NCBI GenBank assembly: GCA_023399635.1
Contig: JAEWOP010000171.1
Coordinates: 1-38,642, forward strand
Length of the DNA stretch: 38,642 bases
From: Pseudomonadota bacterium
GTDB lineage: Bacteria; Pseudomonadota; Alphaproteobacteria; Rhizobiales; Rhizobiaceae
Reading direction: 5' to 3'
The translations under genes were made by a program, and so were the position numbers. Shown here piece by piece: positions 15,595 to 24,575 of the stretch. Numbering within the stretch: position 1 is the stretch's first letter; the number at the start of each line of letters is the position of its first letter. The notes under the pieces are model-generated. The model was not told where the DNA came from, searched no databases, and saw only the letters and a program-made list of their open reading frames with translations.

Positions 15595-16470
15595 ATGACA
15601 CCTCATTCGAAGGGCCTCGTGCTCACCACGATCGGCGGCCTTGCGCTCTCGTTCGATGTACCGCTCGTGAAGCTCGGTCAGGGCGATGCCTGGTCTGTCA
15701 TTGCATTGCGCAGCATCGTCACCTTCGCTGCTGCGCTGACGCTGTGGCTGGTGTTGCGCCTGATCACCAACAAGGCGCCGGTTCTGGTCCCCGGCAAGGC
15801 AGGTCTTGTCGCTGGTCTCTGCTACGGCATATCGACGATGACCTTCCTGGGTGCCGTCTTCAACACTGCCACGGCAAACGTCGTCTTCATCGTCGCCTTT
15901 ACGCCAATGTTTGCCGCGCTGTTCGGGTGGCTCGTGCTGAAGGAAATCCCCTCCCGCTCCACCCTCGTCACGATGGCTGCCATGGTGGCCGGCGTGACGC
16001 TCATCGTTTCCGGCGGCCTCAAGATGGGCGGATTGCTGGGCGATATGATGGCACTGCTGACGTCGGCCCTGCTTGCGGCAGCCATCACCATCAGCCGCAA
16101 GAGCGGCCGAGATATGGGCTTCGTGCCGCTGGTGGCGACCATCCTCCCTGCCCTTGTCGCGCTTGGCTTTGTCGGCACACAGGGCTTCTCCATGGAAGCG
16201 CCAGGCTGGGTGATATTCGACGGCGCCGTGATGATCCCCCTCGCCTTCTGGTGCCTAGCCACCGGTCCGCGCTATCTCAGCGGCCCGGAAGTCGGCATGT
16301 TCTACCTCTTGGAGACCATTCTTGCGCCGATCTGGGTGTGGATGGTGTTTGCCGAGGTGCCGGCGGCACAGGCGCTGATCGGAGGTACAATCCTCGTATT
16401 GGCGCTGGTGATGCATGCCTGGTGGCAGACACGGCGGACGGAGAAAACTGCGACGGCAGCGGTAGGGTAA
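15595..16470 (+). CDS. DMT-superfamily (EamA) transporter
   Basis: This 291-residue protein has ten hydrophobic segments in two EamA repeats. The first ends with TATANVVFIVAFTPMFAALF followed by GWLVLKEIPSRSTLVTMAAM. The second ends with GPRYLSGPEVGMFYLLETIL and IWVWMVFAEVPAAQALIGG, where the conserved Glu pair near the last helices is typical of the family. Repeat junctions carry short basic loops, giving both ends in the cytoplasm. The substrate is unknown. It begins 12 bp after bpt, so is probably in the same transcript. It converges on parC; between them lie 95 bp with a perfect 12-bp palindrome (16499-16510) but no obvious terminator with a U-run. Confidence 0.88.
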   Translation: MTPHSKGLVLTTIGGLALSFDVPLVKLGQGDAWSVIALRSIVTFAAALTLWLVLRLITNKAPVLVPGKAGLVAGLCYGISTMTFLGAVFNTATANVVFIVAFTPMFAALFGWLVLKEIPSRSTLVTMAAMVAGVTLIVSGGLKMGGLLGDMMALLTSALLAAAITISRKSGRDMGFVPLVATILPALVALGFVGTQGFSMEAPGWVIFDGAVMIPLAFWCLATGPRYLSGPEVGMFYLLETILAPIWVWMVFAEVPAAQALIGGTILVLALVMHAWWQTRRTEKTATAAVG

Positions 16471-16565
16471 GCACTTGCCTGATGCCGCATACTTAATGCC
16501 CGCATGCGGGAGCACAGGGACGGCGCGACGCGCTCCTTGCGCGATCACGCCAACCCATTCTTTCA

Positions 16566-18824
16566 TCACCCCGCAAACTTGCCGCTGCGCGGGAAGCCTT
16601 TCGGGACCAGACGGCCGGCGGTGGCGCGGTCGCCAAGCCATTCCACCAGTTCGTCCTTCGTCTTGGTGAAGACGCGACCGGCGGAGTCTTCCCAGGTGAG
16701 GCCTTGCTCAATGGCGAAGCACTTCACGTCGGAGATGCCGCCGTCCTTGTAGCGCTGCAGGCGCACCCCCTTGCCGCGGGTCATCTCGGGCAGCTGGACG
16801 AGCGGGAAGACCAGCATCTTGCGGTTCTCGCCGACCACTGCAACATGATCGCCTGAGACCGGGACGACAAGCTTCGCCTCATCCGGCATGCCCACATTCA
16901 TGATCTGCTTGCCCTTGCGGGTGTTGGCGACCATCTCGCTCTCCATCACCACGAAGCCGTTGCCGGCGGTGGACGCAAGGATCAGCTTGCGTGACGGATC
17001 GTGGACGAATGCCGTCAGGATATCCTGATCGTTCTCCATGTCGACCATGATGCGGATCGGCTCGCCATGGCCGCGCCCGCCCGGCAGCTTGTCAGCGCCA
17101 AGTGTGTAGGCCTTGCCGCCGGTCGTCACGAGCAGCAGCTTGTCAGTGGTTTGAGCCGGAAAGGCGAGCTTCAACGCGTCGCCTTCCTTGAAGGTGAGCG
17201 ACGACGTGTCGCCGATATGGCCCTTCAGCGCACGGATCCAGCCCTTTTGCGAGATGACGACCGTCACCGGCTCCTTCTCGATCATCGCCTGCTGGATGGC
17301 GTCCAAGTCGGCTTCCGGCGCCTCGGCGAACTGAGTGCGGCGGCGGCCAAGTTCGGTTGCCTTGGCGAACTTCTTCTTGACGTCCTGGATTTCGACTTCC
17401 ACCACTCGCCACAGCTTGTCGTCAGATGCGAGCAGCGCCTCGATGTCGGCCTTCTCCTGGGTCAGTTCGTCGAATTCCTTGCGGATCTCGAACTCTTCAA
17501 GCTTCCGCAGATTGCGCAGCCGCATGTTGAGGATCGCCTCGACCTGGATCTCCGTCAGATCCCACTTCGCCACCATCACCGGCTTCGGCTCGTCTTCCTC
17601 GCGGATGATGCGGATTACCTCGTCGAGGTTGAGATAGGCGATGAGCAGGCCGCCAAGGATTTCCAGGCGCCGCTCGATCGCCGCAAGCCGGAACTTCGAA
17701 CGCCGGATCAGTACCGTCTTGCGGTGGTCCAGCCATTCCAGCAGGATCTCGTTGAGCGCCATGACCTTGGGCACCTTGCCCATGGACAGGACGTTCATGT
17801 TGAGCGGAAAACGGTTTTCCAGATCCGTCAGGCGGAAAAGCGATTCCATCAGAAGCGTCGCGTCAACCGTACGGCTCTTCGGAACGAGTACGATGCGCAC
17901 GTCCTCGGCAGATTCGTCGCGCACATCTTCCAGCAGCGGCAGCTTGCGGGCGATCAGCAGTTCGGCGATCTTTTCGATCAACCGCGACTTCTGCACCTGG
18001 TACGGGATCTCGGTGACGACGATTTGGTAGCCGCCGCGGCCAAGGTCCTCCGTCTCCCACTTCGCGCGGACACGGAAGCCGCCGCGACCGGTCTTGTAGG
18101 ACTCGATGATGGACTCACGGCTGTCGATGATGATGCCGCCTGTCGGCATGTCCGGACCGGGCACGAATTCGACGAGCTTCTCGACAGTGGCATCCGGATG
18201 CTTGATCAGGTGGAGGGCGGCGTCGCAGAGTTCATGGGCGTTGTGCGGCGGGATCGAAGTCGCCATGCCGACCGCGATGCCGGAGGCGCCATTGGCAAGC
18301 AGGTTCGGGAAGGCCGCCGGCAAGACGACCGGCTCTTCGTCTTCCTCGTTATAGGTCGGGCGGAAGTCGACGGCATCCTGCTCGATCCCTTCAAGCAGAA
18401 GCGCCGCAACGTCCGTCATGCGCGCTTCCGTGTAGCGGTAGGCGGCAGCACTATCGCCATCGATATTGCCGAAATTGCCCTGGCCATCGACGATCGGGTA
18501 GCGTTGCGAGAAATCCTGCGCGAGACGGACCAAGGCATCGTAGACGGACTGGTCGCCATGCGGATGGAACTTACCGATGACGTCGCCGACAATACGGGCG
18601 CATTTCTTGAAGGCGGAGTTTGGACGGATACCCATCTCGCTCATTGCATGCACGATGCGTCGGTGGACGGGCTTCAAACCGTCACGGACATCCGGCAGCG
18701 CGCGGTGCATGATGGTAGACAGCGCATAGGCAAGGTAGCGCTCCTCGAGCGCGGCCTTCAGGTCGATCGGAACGATCTGATCGCCGCCCTCGCCGTCTGA
18801 CGGCGGTGTTAGATTTTTTCCCAT
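16566..18824 (-). CDS. parC: DNA topoisomerase IV subunit A
   Basis: This 752-residue type IIA topoisomerase subunit decatenates daughter chromosomes together with ParE. The catalytic Tyr131 lies in AAYRYTEARM. The winged-helix segment with RALPDVRDGLKPVHRRI precedes it, and the quinolone-pocket loop is FHPHGDQSVYDALVR (residues 87-100). The Ser/Thr that confers drug sensitivity in E. coli ParC is Gln92 here. C-terminal blades of the beta-pinwheel are shorter than in GyrA and lack the GyrA box, which favours ParC over GyrA. The start ATG follows no alternative upstream start. It is divergent from an exported-protein gene across 188 bp. Confidence 0.95.
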   Translation of the reverse strand: MGKNLTPPSDGEGGDQIVPIDLKAALEERYLAYALSTIMHRALPDVRDGLKPVHRRIVHAMSEMGIRPNSAFKKCARIVGDVIGKFHPHGDQSVYDALVRLAQDFSQRYPIVDGQGNFGNIDGDSAAAYRYTEARMTDVAALLLEGIEQDAVDFRPTYNEEDEEPVVLPAAFPNLLANGASGIAVGMATSIPPHNAHELCDAALHLIKHPDATVEKLVEFVPGPDMPTGGIIIDSRESIIESYKTGRGGFRVRAKWETEDLGRGGYQIVVTEIPYQVQKSRLIEKIAELLIARKLPLLEDVRDESAEDVRIVLVPKSRTVDATLLMESLFRLTDLENRFPLNMNVLSMGKVPKVMALNEILLEWLDHRKTVLIRRSKFRLAAIERRLEILGGLLIAYLNLDEVIRIIREEDEPKPVMVAKWDLTEIQVEAILNMRLRNLRKLEEFEIRKEFDELTQEKADIEALLASDDKLWRVVEVEIQDVKKKFAKATELGRRRTQFAEAPEADLDAIQQAMIEKEPVTVVISQKGWIRALKGHIGDTSSLTFKEGDALKLAFPAQTTDKLLLVTTGGKAYTLGADKLPGGRGHGEPIRIMVDMENDQDILTAFVHDPSRKLILASTAGNGFVVMESEMVANTRKGKQIMNVGMPDEAKLVVPVSGDHVAVVGENRKMLVFPLVQLPEMTRGKGVRLQRYKDGGISDVKCFAIEQGLTWEDSAGRVFTKTKDELVEWLGDRATAGRLVPKGFPRSGKFAG

Positions 18825-19012
18825 GGGCCTTGACTAGCGGAAAGCCTGATTTGCGGCAAGATTCGTGGGCAATGTGCCTGTGGATGAAAGGTCGCAGCCG
18901 CCGCCAGACGGTGTCTGGTGCAACAACAAGATGGGTAGACGTTTGCGGGCCTCCCCCTATAACTGAGAGGAACGAAACCGATTGCCGTCAGGCAAGATGG
19001 AGGAATAGAACG

Positions 19013-20206
19013 ATGTCCCACGCGGGCAAGATGCGGCTTTCGATGGCCGGCACCGGATTGCTGCTGATGGCTGGCCCTGCTCTTTCGCTGGACGGCGCCG
19101 ATCTCTTGGCAAAGATCAATGCGGCAACGGGCCTTCCTGGCGCTCCGGTGAGCGCCCAATCGGTTGACGTCAGCGGCACCACCGTGACGCTGCGCGGCGC
19201 GACCTACAAGCCGGCCCCCACTGGGGAAGCCATGGTGCTGGGCGACGTGACGCTGGAGGGGGTTCAGGAAGAGAGCGATGGCGGTTACTTTATCGAAACC
19301 GTGAGCCTTCCAGATATCAATGCACGCGATGACAAGACCACGGTCTCCGTTTCCGACATCAGCATGACCAATGTTCTGGTGCCGCCCAATGCAACGGGCG
19401 ACAGCCTGGACTCGGTGCTGGTCTATGAGGAGGCTTCGGCCGGAGCCACGACCGTGTCCGTAGACGGCAAGGAAGTATTTTCGGTCGCCTCCTTCCGGTC
19501 GACGACAGATGTTGCAGAGGACAACTCCTCAGTCGGCTTTGACGTGAAAGTCGAAGGCATCAAGGCAGATCTCTCCACCGTCGAAGATACCAAATCCCGC
19601 GAGGCGGTACAGTCGCTCGGATTGACTTCGCTTGATGGCAGCATGAGCATTTCCGGCAGCTGGCAAGCCGAACAAGGTGTGGTCGACATCACCGACTACA
19701 CCATCGACTTCGCCAATGTGGGGGCATTGTCGATGGCTTTCAGCTTTGCCGGCTATACGATGGATTTCATCCGCGCGATGAACGAATTGGGCGAAGCGCA
19801 GGCGCAGCAGGGCGATCAACAGAGCAAGGATGCGGCAGGACTGGCCATGCTCGGACTGATGCAGCGCCTCACCTTCAACAGCGCCGAGATCAAGTTCAAC
19901 GATGCCGGCATCACCACGCGCGCACTCGATTACGCGGGCAAGGAACAGGGCGTCTCGGGCGAGACGATGGCCCAGATGCTGAAGGGCATGACGCCGATCG
20001 TTCTCGCGCAGTACAACATCCCCAAGCTGCAGACGATGGTGAGCGAGGCCGTCAACATCTATCTCGACAATCCAGGCAATTTCACCATCAGTGCGGCACC
20101 AACGAACCCTGTGCCCTTCCCGATGATCATGGGAGCGGCCATGGGTGCGCCGAATACCCTTCCCGATGTCCTGGGGCTGACGGTCGAGGCCAACACGCGG
20201 CAGTAA
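19013..20206 (+). CDS. Exported protein of unknown function, 397 residues
   Basis: I do not recognise the family. The N-terminus is a clear Sec signal (MRLSMAGTGLLLMAGPALSL, cleavage near residue 25). The mature part is acidic, rich in Ser, Thr, Asp and Val, with many short alternating beta segments (SVDVSGTTVTLRGATYKP, MVLGDVTLEGVQEE, TVSVSDISMTNVLVPP, GFDVKVEGIKADLST). This suggests a beta-rich periplasmic or outer-membrane-facing protein. A helical Ala/Gln stretch (ELGEAQAQQGDQQSKDAAG) and a repeat-like 'GLTSLDGSMSISGSW' piece follow. It loosely recalls AsmA/YdgA-like periplasmic proteins, but that is only an impression. GGAGG before the ATG fixes the start. It is alone in its operon, with a terminator right behind. 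Confidence 0.75.
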   Translation: MSHAGKMRLSMAGTGLLLMAGPALSLDGADLLAKINAATGLPGAPVSAQSVDVSGTTVTLRGATYKPAPTGEAMVLGDVTLEGVQEESDGGYFIETVSLPDINARDDKTTVSVSDISMTNVLVPPNATGDSLDSVLVYEEASAGATTVSVDGKEVFSVASFRSTTDVAEDNSSVGFDVKVEGIKADLSTVEDTKSREAVQSLGLTSLDGSMSISGSWQAEQGVVDITDYTIDFANVGALSMAFSFAGYTMDFIRAMNELGEAQAQQGDQQSKDAAGLAMLGLMQRLTFNSAEIKFNDAGITTRALDYAGKEQGVSGETMAQMLKGMTPIVLAQYNIPKLQTMVSEAVNIYLDNPGNFTISAAPTNPVPFPMIMGAAMGAPNTLPDVLGLTVEANTRQ

Positions 20207-20221
20207 GCGCGCCCCGAAGAT

Positions 20222-20256
20222 AGAAAAGGGCCTTGTGGAAAACCGGGCCCTTTTCT
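20222..20256. terminator. Bidirectional intrinsic terminator
   Basis: AGAAAAGGGCC and GGCCCTTTTCT form a perfect 11-base stem with a 13-base loop. A-rich and T-rich flanks give U-tracts in both directions, so it can end both the plus-strand exported-protein gene and the convergent minus-strand sulP gene. Confidence 0.9.
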
Positions 20257-20271
20257 CGTTGTCTGGTCTCT

Positions 20272-21755
20272 TCAATGGCTGCTGGCCGTTTGAGGCGCGT
20301 GCTCCTTGTCGTGCAGGCCGAAGCGGTCGATCATGCTGGCGCTCGCCTCGTTAAGGCCGCGAACATCAACCTCTACGCCGTGGCGGCGGAACTTCAGCAC
20401 CACATCGTCGATGGCCCCGACGGCAGAGATGTCCCAAAGATGGGCCTCGCTGACGTCAATCGTCACCCGCTTCAATGGCTCGCCAAAATCGAAGGCCTTG
20501 ATGAAGCTCTCGGTGGACGCGAAGAAGATCTCGCCGTCGACGTGATAGGTGCGCTGCGTGCCGTCGGCGCTCGCTTGTGAGCGGACGTGGAAGAGCCGCG
20601 AGACCTTGCCGGCAAAGAAGACGCCGGAAAGCAGCACGCCGACCAGAACACCCTTCGCCAGGTCATGGGTCGCCACGACGGTGATGACGGTCGCCAGCAT
20701 GACGATCGACGACGGCAGCGGGTTGCGGCGCAGGTCGATCACGGAGCGCCACGAGAAGGTGCCGATCGAGACCATGATCATCACGGCGACCAGTGCGGCC
20801 ATCGGGATGATGCGGACGATATCGTCGAGGACGAGGATCAGGAAGAGCAGGAAGGCCCCGGCAACGAAGGTCGACAGGCGCCCGCGCCCGCCGGAACTGA
20901 CATTGATCACGGACTGGCCGATCATCGCGCAGCCGCCCATGCCGCCGATCAGGCCCGACGCGATGTTGCTCACCCCCTGCCCGACACACTCCTGGCTCTT
21001 GTTGCTGTTGGTGTCGGTCATGTCGTCGACGATCTTCGCAGTCAGGAGCGACTCCAGCAGGCCTACGGCCGCCAGTGCGAGCGAATAGGGAAGATGATAT
21101 GCAGCGTTTCCCAGGTCAGCGGCACCTGCGGCAGCGCGAAGATCGGCAGGCTGTCCGGGAGTTCGCCGAGATCACCGACGGTGCGGATGTCCATGCCGAA
21201 ATAGAAGGCAACGGCCGTCAGCACGGCAATCGCCACAAGCGGCGACGGGATGGCGCGTGTCACAAGCGGAAAGAGATAGATAATGGCGAGACCAGCGGCG
21301 ATCATTACATAGGTCTCGACCGGCACGCCGATGAGTTCCGGCAGCTGCGCCATGAAGATCAGGATCGCGAGCGCGTTGACGAAGCCGGTCATCACCGACT
21401 TTGAGACGAAGCGCATGACACGGCCGAGCCTGGCGGCACCGGCGAGGATCTGCAGGAGGCCCATCAGCAGAGTTGCGGCGAAGAGGTATTGAAGGCCGTG
21501 GTCCCGCACCAGCGTCACCATCAGCACCGCGGTCGCAGCAGTGGCAGCCGAGATCATACCGGGGCGCCCGCCCGTAAAGGCGGAGACGCAAGCGATGGCG
21601 AAGGAGGCAAACAAGCCGACCTTCGGATCGACGCCGGCAATGACCGAGAAGCCAATGGCTTCAGGGATGAGGGCAAGAGCAACGACGATGCCGGAAAGGA
21701 TGTCGCCGCGGATGTTGGAAAACCATTCGCGTTTATAGTGTGTAAGACCGTTCAT
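20272..21755 (-). pseudogene. SulP-family inorganic anion transporter, split by a one-base frameshift
   Basis: Two frames together give a full SulP protein of about 494 residues. The first (from 21755) reads MNGLTHYKREWFSNIRGD, GIVVALALIPEAIGFSVIAG, then further membrane helices to TLHIIFP, and runs into a premature TAG at 21063. The second, from the base after about 21088, resumes as YSLALAAVGLLESLLTAKIV, then DDMTDTNSNKSQECVGQGVS, the remaining helices, and a cytoplasmic STAS domain (TYHVDGEIFFASTESFIKAF ... AVGAIDDVVLKFRRHGVEV). One C or neighbouring base is missing in CCC/TAT near 21088-21089. SulP proteins move sulfate, bicarbonate or related anions. It could be a true loss of function or an assembly error; the remaining sequence shows no other lesion. 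Confidence 0.85.
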
Positions 21756-21912
21756 CTGAAATTATTCGCAAAAGGAGCATCGGCCGGAACGTGGTTTCGG
21801 TCTGAGAGGAAATGATGCTTTGCGTTGTCCGGCGGATCGGCGGCCGGAAGAGCCACCCGGGAATTCCACCCGAGTCCTTGTGATGAGCGCTCTATAGCGG
21901 CAGGAGTGCTGC

Positions 21913-21942
21913 GGTGCAACTTGATGAAGGTCAGGTTGCACC
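21913..21942. repeat. Eight-base inverted repeat in the sulP upstream region
   Basis: GGTGCAAC (21913-21920) and GTTGCACC (21935-21942) are perfect inverted copies separated by 14 bases, about 160-190 bp upstream of the sulP start. The spacing resembles a two-half-site operator. It directly abuts the DUF1236 terminator, so it could also be an RNA hairpin in that transcript's tail. Confidence 0.4.
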
Positions 21943-21945
21943 AAA

Positions 21946-21967
21946 GCCCGGCTTGTTGGAGCCGGGC
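21946..21967 (-). terminator. Intrinsic terminator of the DUF1236 gene
   Basis: GCCCGGC and GCCGGGC form a perfect seven-base stem with an eight-base loop, followed on the minus strand by TTTGG. It lies about 28 bp after the DUF1236 stop. Confidence 0.75.
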
Positions 21968-21994
21968 CGTGGGCAATCAGTCAGTTAGCGGTGA

Positions 21995-22321
21995 TCAGTC
22001 GAGAACCTGGATCACCGTGCGGGTCTGCGGGTCGATCACGACACGGCGCTCGTTGACGACCGTGTAGGCATAGTCGTTGTAGCCGTCGATGGTGCGGACC
22101 TCGACCGTTTCCGGAACAGGCTGGCCGACGACGATCTCGCCTTCATAGGCAACGGACGGAACGCTCTGTTCCATGACATAGGTCCGGACTTCGCCCGGCA
22201 CGACCACGGTGGAGCCGGTGACGGCCGGAGCCTGTTCCTGGACGACGATGGTGCTCTGCGCGAGAGCGGCGCCGGACACCATGACAAGTGCCGCGGTGGC
22301 GGCGAGAAGCTGAATACGCAT
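21995..22321 (-). CDS. DUF1236-domain exported protein
   Basis: This 108-residue protein has a signal peptide (MRIQLLAATAALVMVSGAALA, cleavage after residue 21). A Val-rich linker follows, then the DUF1236 motif: GQPVPETVEVRTIDGYNDYA, then YTVVNERRVVIDPQTRTVIQ at the C-terminus. DUF1236 proteins are small periplasmic proteins common in Rhizobiales; their function is unknown. AGGAG ten bases before the ATG supports the start. It is monocistronic, with its own terminator and with the aspS terminator upstream of its promoter region. Confidence 0.88.
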   Translation of the reverse strand: MRIQLLAATAALVMVSGAALAQSTIVVQEQAPAVTGSTVVVPGEVRTYVMEQSVPSVAYEGEIVVGQPVPETVEVRTIDGYNDYAYTVVNERRVVIDPQTRTVIQVLD

Positions 22322-22407
22322 GTTCTTTCTCCTGTTCGTCTCAGGGCAGACAATCCGGGAGAAGGGATAAGGTTCCGAGAGTGACAGAAGCCTCGCGGCA
22401 AGAAGCG

Positions 22408-22433
22408 GAAACGGCGCCCGAAGACGCCGTTTT
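22408..22433 (-). terminator. Intrinsic terminator of aspS
   Basis: AAACGGCG and CGCCGTTT form a perfect eight-base stem with an eight-base loop within 25-50 bp of the aspS stop. On the minus strand it is followed by CCGCTTCTTG, a poor U-run, so efficiency is uncertain. Confidence 0.7.
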
Positions 22434-22454
22434 CAAACCTCTTCGAAAGAAGGC

Positions 22455-24245
22455 TTAATCCTTCTTCTGCGGCGGGATCACGCGCAGCGCCAGTTCGCGC
22501 ATCTGGGCGGGCGTCGGTTCGGATGGCGCGCCCATCAGCAAGTCCTGGGCCTGCTGATTCATCGGGAAGAGCGTGACCTCACGCAGGTTCTTTGCACCAA
22601 CGAGCAGCATGATGATACGATCAATGCCGAAAGCGCAGCCGCCATGCGGAGGCGCGCCGTACTGGAAGGCACGGTACATGCCGCCGAAGCGCTCTTCGAC
22701 GTCGGCGCGCGACAAGCCGGCAATCTCGAAGGCCTTGACCATGGTTTCCGGCGACTGGTTACGGATGGAGCCCGAGGCAATCTCGAAGCCGTTGCAGACG
22801 GCGTCGTACTGGTAGGCCTTGATGGTCAAGGGGTCCTCGCTGTTCAGCGCATCAAGACCGCCCTGCGGCATGGAGAAGGGGTTGTGCGAGAAGTCGACCT
22901 TCTTTTCTTCCTCGTTGTATTCATAGAACGGGAAGTCGACAATCCAGCAGAGCTCGAACCGGTCGCGGTCGACGAGGTTCAGTTCCTCGCCGGCGCGGGT
23001 ACGGGCTTCGCCTGCAAACTTGTAGAACTTGGCCGGATCACCGGCGACGAAGAAGCAAGCGTCACCCGGCTCAAGGCCGAGCTGAACGCGCAAGGCTTCG
23101 GTTCGCTCTTCGCCGATGTTCTTGGCGAGCGGGCCGGAGCCAGCGATCTTGCCGTCCTCTTCCTTCCAGAAGATGTAACCCAGCCCCGGCTGGCCGGTTG
23201 ACTGCGCCCAGGCGTTCATGCGGTCGCAGAAGGCGCGAGAGCCACCAGTCTTGGCCGGGATCGCCCAGACTTCGACCTTCGGGTTGGAGGCGATCATGTT
23301 GGCGAAGACCTTGAAGCCGGAGCCGGCAAAATGCTCGGTGACAGCCTCCATGACGATCGGGTTGCGCAGGTCCGGCTTGTCGGAGCCGTACTTGCGGATC
23401 GCCTCGTCATAGGGGATTCGCGGCCATTCCTTGGTCACCGGCTTGCCTTCGGCAAACTGCTCGAAGACCTTGGTGATCATTGGTTGCATCGTGTCCCAGA
23501 CGTCTTCCTGGGTGACGAAGCTCATCTCGACGTCGAGCTGGTAGAACTCGCCCGGCAGGCGATCAGCGCGCGGATCTTCGTCGCGGAAACAGGGAGCGAT
23601 CTGGAAATAGCGGTCGAAGCCGGCCACCATCAGCAGCTGCTTGTACTGCTGCGGCGCCTGCGGCAGCGCGAAGAACTTTCCGGGATGAATGCGCGAAGGC
23701 ACGAGGAAGTCTCGGGCGCCTTCCGGCGAGGACGCCGTCAGGATCGGCGTCGAGTATTCGGCAAAGCCCGCCTCGCCCATGCCGGTGCGCATGGCGGAGA
23801 TGATCTGCGTGCGCTTGACGATGTTCCGGTGCAGCGTTTCGCGGCGAAGATCGAGGAAGCGATACTTCAGGCGCACGTCTTCGGGATAGTCGGGCTCGCC
23901 GAACACCGGCAGCGGCAGTTCCTTCGCTGCGGAGAGAACTTCGATCTCCTGCGCATAGAGCTCAATCTCGCCGGTCGGCATGTTCTTGTTGACGGTGTCT
24001 TCAATGCGCGCCTTGACGAGACCATCGATGCGGATGACCCATTCGCCGCGAACCGTTTCCGCCGTCTTGAAGGCCGGGCTGTCGGGGTCGGCCACAACCT
24101 GGGTGATGCCGTAATGGTCACGGAGGTCGATGAACAGAACGCCGCCATGGTCACGCACGCGATGCACCCAGCCGGAAAGACGAACGGTGGAGCCGACATC
24201 GGACTTCCTGAGGGCGGCACAGGTGTGACTGCGGTAACGGTGCAT
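22455..24245 (-). CDS. aspS: Aspartate-tRNA(Asp/Asn) ligase, non-discriminating type
   Basis: This 596-residue class II synthetase has an N-terminal anticodon-binding OB fold (GSTVRLSGWVHRVRDHGG) and the catalytic core with motif 2 (IAPCFRDEDPRADRLPGEFYQ) and motif 3 (GGCAFGIDRIIMLL). It also has the bacterial insertion domain between them. At the two positions that separate discriminating from non-discriminating enzymes it carries His33 (RDHGG) and Gly92 (NMPTGEIE). These are the residues of relaxed-specificity AspRS, which also charges tRNA-Asn for amidation by GatCAB. The start is MHRYRSHTCA; the longer frame adds 39 residues foreign to the family. Confidence 0.96.
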   Translation of the reverse strand: MHRYRSHTCAALRKSDVGSTVRLSGWVHRVRDHGGVLFIDLRDHYGITQVVADPDSPAFKTAETVRGEWVIRIDGLVKARIEDTVNKNMPTGEIELYAQEIEVLSAAKELPLPVFGEPDYPEDVRLKYRFLDLRRETLHRNIVKRTQIISAMRTGMGEAGFAEYSTPILTASSPEGARDFLVPSRIHPGKFFALPQAPQQYKQLLMVAGFDRYFQIAPCFRDEDPRADRLPGEFYQLDVEMSFVTQEDVWDTMQPMITKVFEQFAEGKPVTKEWPRIPYDEAIRKYGSDKPDLRNPIVMEAVTEHFAGSGFKVFANMIASNPKVEVWAIPAKTGGSRAFCDRMNAWAQSTGQPGLGYIFWKEEDGKIAGSGPLAKNIGEERTEALRVQLGLEPGDACFFVAGDPAKFYKFAGEARTRAGEELNLVDRDRFELCWIVDFPFYEYNEEEKKVDFSHNPFSMPQGGLDALNSEDPLTIKAYQYDAVCNGFEIASGSIRNQSPETMVKAFEIAGLSRADVEERFGGMYRAFQYGAPPHGGCAFGIDRIIMLLVGAKNLREVTLFPMNQQAQDLLMGAPSEPTPAQMRELALRVIPPQKKD

Positions 24246-24515
24246 TTTGGGTATCCCGGACTGGTGCGAAGCTGAGACAAGCGGCATGCGAAGCATTGCC
24301 GGCCAGCTAACAAGAAAATCGGCCGGACAAGCGCATGACAGGCCGATTTTGTCAAGGCGCAACCGGCTTTGCAGGCCGCGCAGTTGCTACTGGAGTGTCG
24401 CCTGGTGAAGCCCACTGGGGCTGTTCTTTGGGCGCTGGCCGCTGACGATCTTGCGAAGCACCGCCAGAAAAACACAGGCCGGCAGCAGCACAGCACACCG
24501 ATTGCGGAAACGAAA
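24246..24515. other. Intergenic region upstream of aspS
   Basis: With the neighbouring terminator this makes a 330-bp gap between aspS and the BA14K gene. It must contain the aspS promoter. Several open frames cross it on both strands, but none has a convincing ribosome site. One on the minus strand (CAVLLPACVFLAVLRKIVSG) looks like a membrane span, yet begins only with GTG immediately behind the BA14K terminator, and I do not call it. Confidence 0.5.
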
Positions 24516-24545
24516 AGGCCCGCCACCGTCGCCGGTCGCGGGCCT
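24516..24545 (-). terminator. Intrinsic terminator of the BA14K gene
   Basis: AGGCCCGC and GCGGGCCT form a perfect eight-base stem with a 14-base loop. On the minus strand the hairpin is followed by TTTTCGTTTCC. It lies about 30 bp after the stop at 24576. Confidence 0.85.
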
Positions 24546-24575
24546 GTGCTAACGCTGCTCTTAAGAGCCTCTGTC

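Noticed and set aside
16499..16510. Perfect 12-bp palindrome CCCGCATGCGGG between the DMT gene and parC
   Set aside because: It has no loop or U-run, so it is not a terminator, and such short GC palindromes are common by chance in this DNA.
17001..18800. A 599-codon open frame on the plus strand opposite parC
   Set aside because: Fully antisense to conserved ParC, with composition typical of a codon-phase shadow and no start signal.
21063..21100. Programmed ribosomal frameshift joining the two halves of SulP
   Set aside because: No heptanucleotide slippery run is present at the junction and SulP proteins are made from one frame elsewhere; a deletion or read error is simpler.
23331..24275. 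A 314-codon open frame opposite aspS
   Set aside because: Antisense shadow of AspRS with no domain.
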